5,617 nucleotides of DNA from an uncultured Alphaproteobacteria bacterium (lineage in GTDB: Bacteria > Pseudomonadota > Alphaproteobacteria > Caulobacterales > Hyphomonadaceae): the NCBI GenBank assembly GCA_903831485.1, contig CAIKXW010000224.1, positions 1-5,617 of the forward strand, given 5' to 3'. This document shows positions 5,047-5,617 of this stretch, in pieces. The stretch's first letter is position 1. Every line of letters starts with the position of its first letter. Made by a program: the position numbers and the translations under genes. The notes beneath the pieces are model-generated. The model made no database searches and was not told where the DNA came from. It worked only from the letters and a program-made list of their open reading frames with translations.

Positions 5047-5617
5047 ATGAAGACCCGTCATGACGTGGCCTCTCCCACCGCTATTCACTTGCGAGACTGG
5101 TGGGCGATCGTGGTCCGCGTGTTCTGGCGCGTGCTGGAGGACAATCTCGGCCTGCTTGCGGCGGGCATATCATTTTACGCCTTCCTTTCGATCTTCCCGG
5201 CCATCGCCGCGGCCCTCATGGTGTGGGGCATTTTCACCGACACCATCTCGCTCGGCGCGCAGCTTGAGACGGTGCGCGAACTCGCGCCTGAAGCGTTCAA
5301 CCTCGTCGCCGACCAGATGGTGGTGATCGCCATGCAGGACGATGGCGGGCTGACGATCGGCGTGCTGGTCTCGGCGCTCTTCGCGTTCTGGGGCGCATCG
5401 GGGGCCGTAGCGGCGCTGATCCAGGCCATGAACATGGGGTATCACGAGGAGGAAAAGCGCAGCTTCATCAAGCTCAACGCTCTCAAGCTGACCTTCACCT
5501 TCTGCGGCATTCTTTTCGTCGTCATGTCGATCATCGCCATCGCGGCGGCGCCGCCGATCCTGAAGGCGCTGAGCCTTGGGTCGTTCGTCGAGGCGGCAAT
5601 CAACTCAGTTCGCTGGC
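5047..5617 (+). CDS. YihY/virulence factor BrkB-family membrane protein, N-terminal part
   Basis: The frame from ATG 5047 is open for 190 codons and runs off the right edge; full-length members are usually about 280-330 residues. Family features are RVLEDNLGLLAAGISFYAFLSIFPAIAAALMVWGIF (28-63), the hallmark 'AAG-SFY-LS-FPA' region containing the first membrane segment. They continue with VADQMVVIA (87-95), a second membrane segment within LTIGVLVSALFAFWGASGAVAALIQAMNMGY (102-132), and a third around TFTFCGILFVVMSIIAIAAAPP (149-170). The GASGAVAALIQAMN stretch corresponds to the conserved W/S-S-x-x-V-x-A-L-x-x-A-x-N motif. These are polytopic inner-membrane proteins. The old 'ribonuclease BN' label is a historical misassignment, and the transported or processed substrate is not settled. 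No good ribosome binding site precedes the ATG (GCTGGC only); a GTG at 5065 is an alternative start. The gene is divergent from the dipeptidase. Confidence 0.9.
   Translation, partial: MKTRHDVASPTAIHLRDWWAIVVRVFWRVLEDNLGLLAAGISFYAFLSIFPAIAAALMVWGIFTDTISLGAQLETVRELAPEAFNLVADQMVVIAMQDDGGLTIGVLVSALFAFWGASGAVAALIQAMNMGYHEEEKRSFIKLNALKLTFTFCGILFVVMSIIAIAAAPPILKALSLGSFVEAAINSVRW

Overview
This window looks like an ordinary chromosomal stretch of a GC-rich (roughly 60-65% by eye) Gram-negative bacterium, most likely an alphaproteobacterium. The evidence is a lipid A-type acyltransferase, strongly G/C-biased third codon positions, a DUF4197 protein and a VanX-type dipeptidase. I cannot fix the genus. 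I see no mobile element, tRNA, rRNA or CRISPR array.

Layout, left to right. (1) 1-377, plus strand: the C-terminal end of an LpxL/HtrB-family acyltransferase. (2) 416-2119, minus strand: a two-gene unit. A secreted DUF4197 protein comes first, and an alpha/beta hydrolase follows after only 9 nt. A plausible promoter lies at 2148-2176. (3) 2243-3091, plus strand: a crotonase-fold enzyme with the complete Asp/Glu/Asp triad of dienoyl-CoA isomerases. (4) 3088-3390, minus strand: a 100-residue protein whose second half resembles the last strands of a hotdog thioesterase fold. Its stop codon overlaps the crotonase stop. (5) 3391-3691: a 301-nt stretch with no convincing gene but dense RNA-type structure. 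It holds a strong intrinsic terminator for the gene to its right, a separate dyad, and a minus-strand element with mutually exclusive stems, a C-rich loop and a terminator hairpin 22 nt before the start of the 3390 gene. (6) 3692-4967, minus strand: a VanX-like D-Ala-D-Ala dipeptidase followed by a small DUF2780-like protein, probably one transcription unit ending at the 3634-3667 terminator. (7) 5047 to the window end, plus strand: the N-terminal 190 residues of a YihY/BrkB-family membrane protein, divergent from the dipeptidase.

The genes do not form one obvious pathway. Several concern the envelope (acyltransferase, periplasmic DUF4197 protein, peptidoglycan-dipeptide hydrolase, BrkB membrane protein), and two probably act on acyl-CoA (dienoyl-CoA isomerase-like enzyme, hotdog-like protein). 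The most interesting parts are non-coding: the structured element at 3403-3523, which could be an attenuator leader or a stand-alone small RNA, and the perfect dyad at 4968-4991, which covers the predicted -10 box and abuts the start codon of the dipeptidase.
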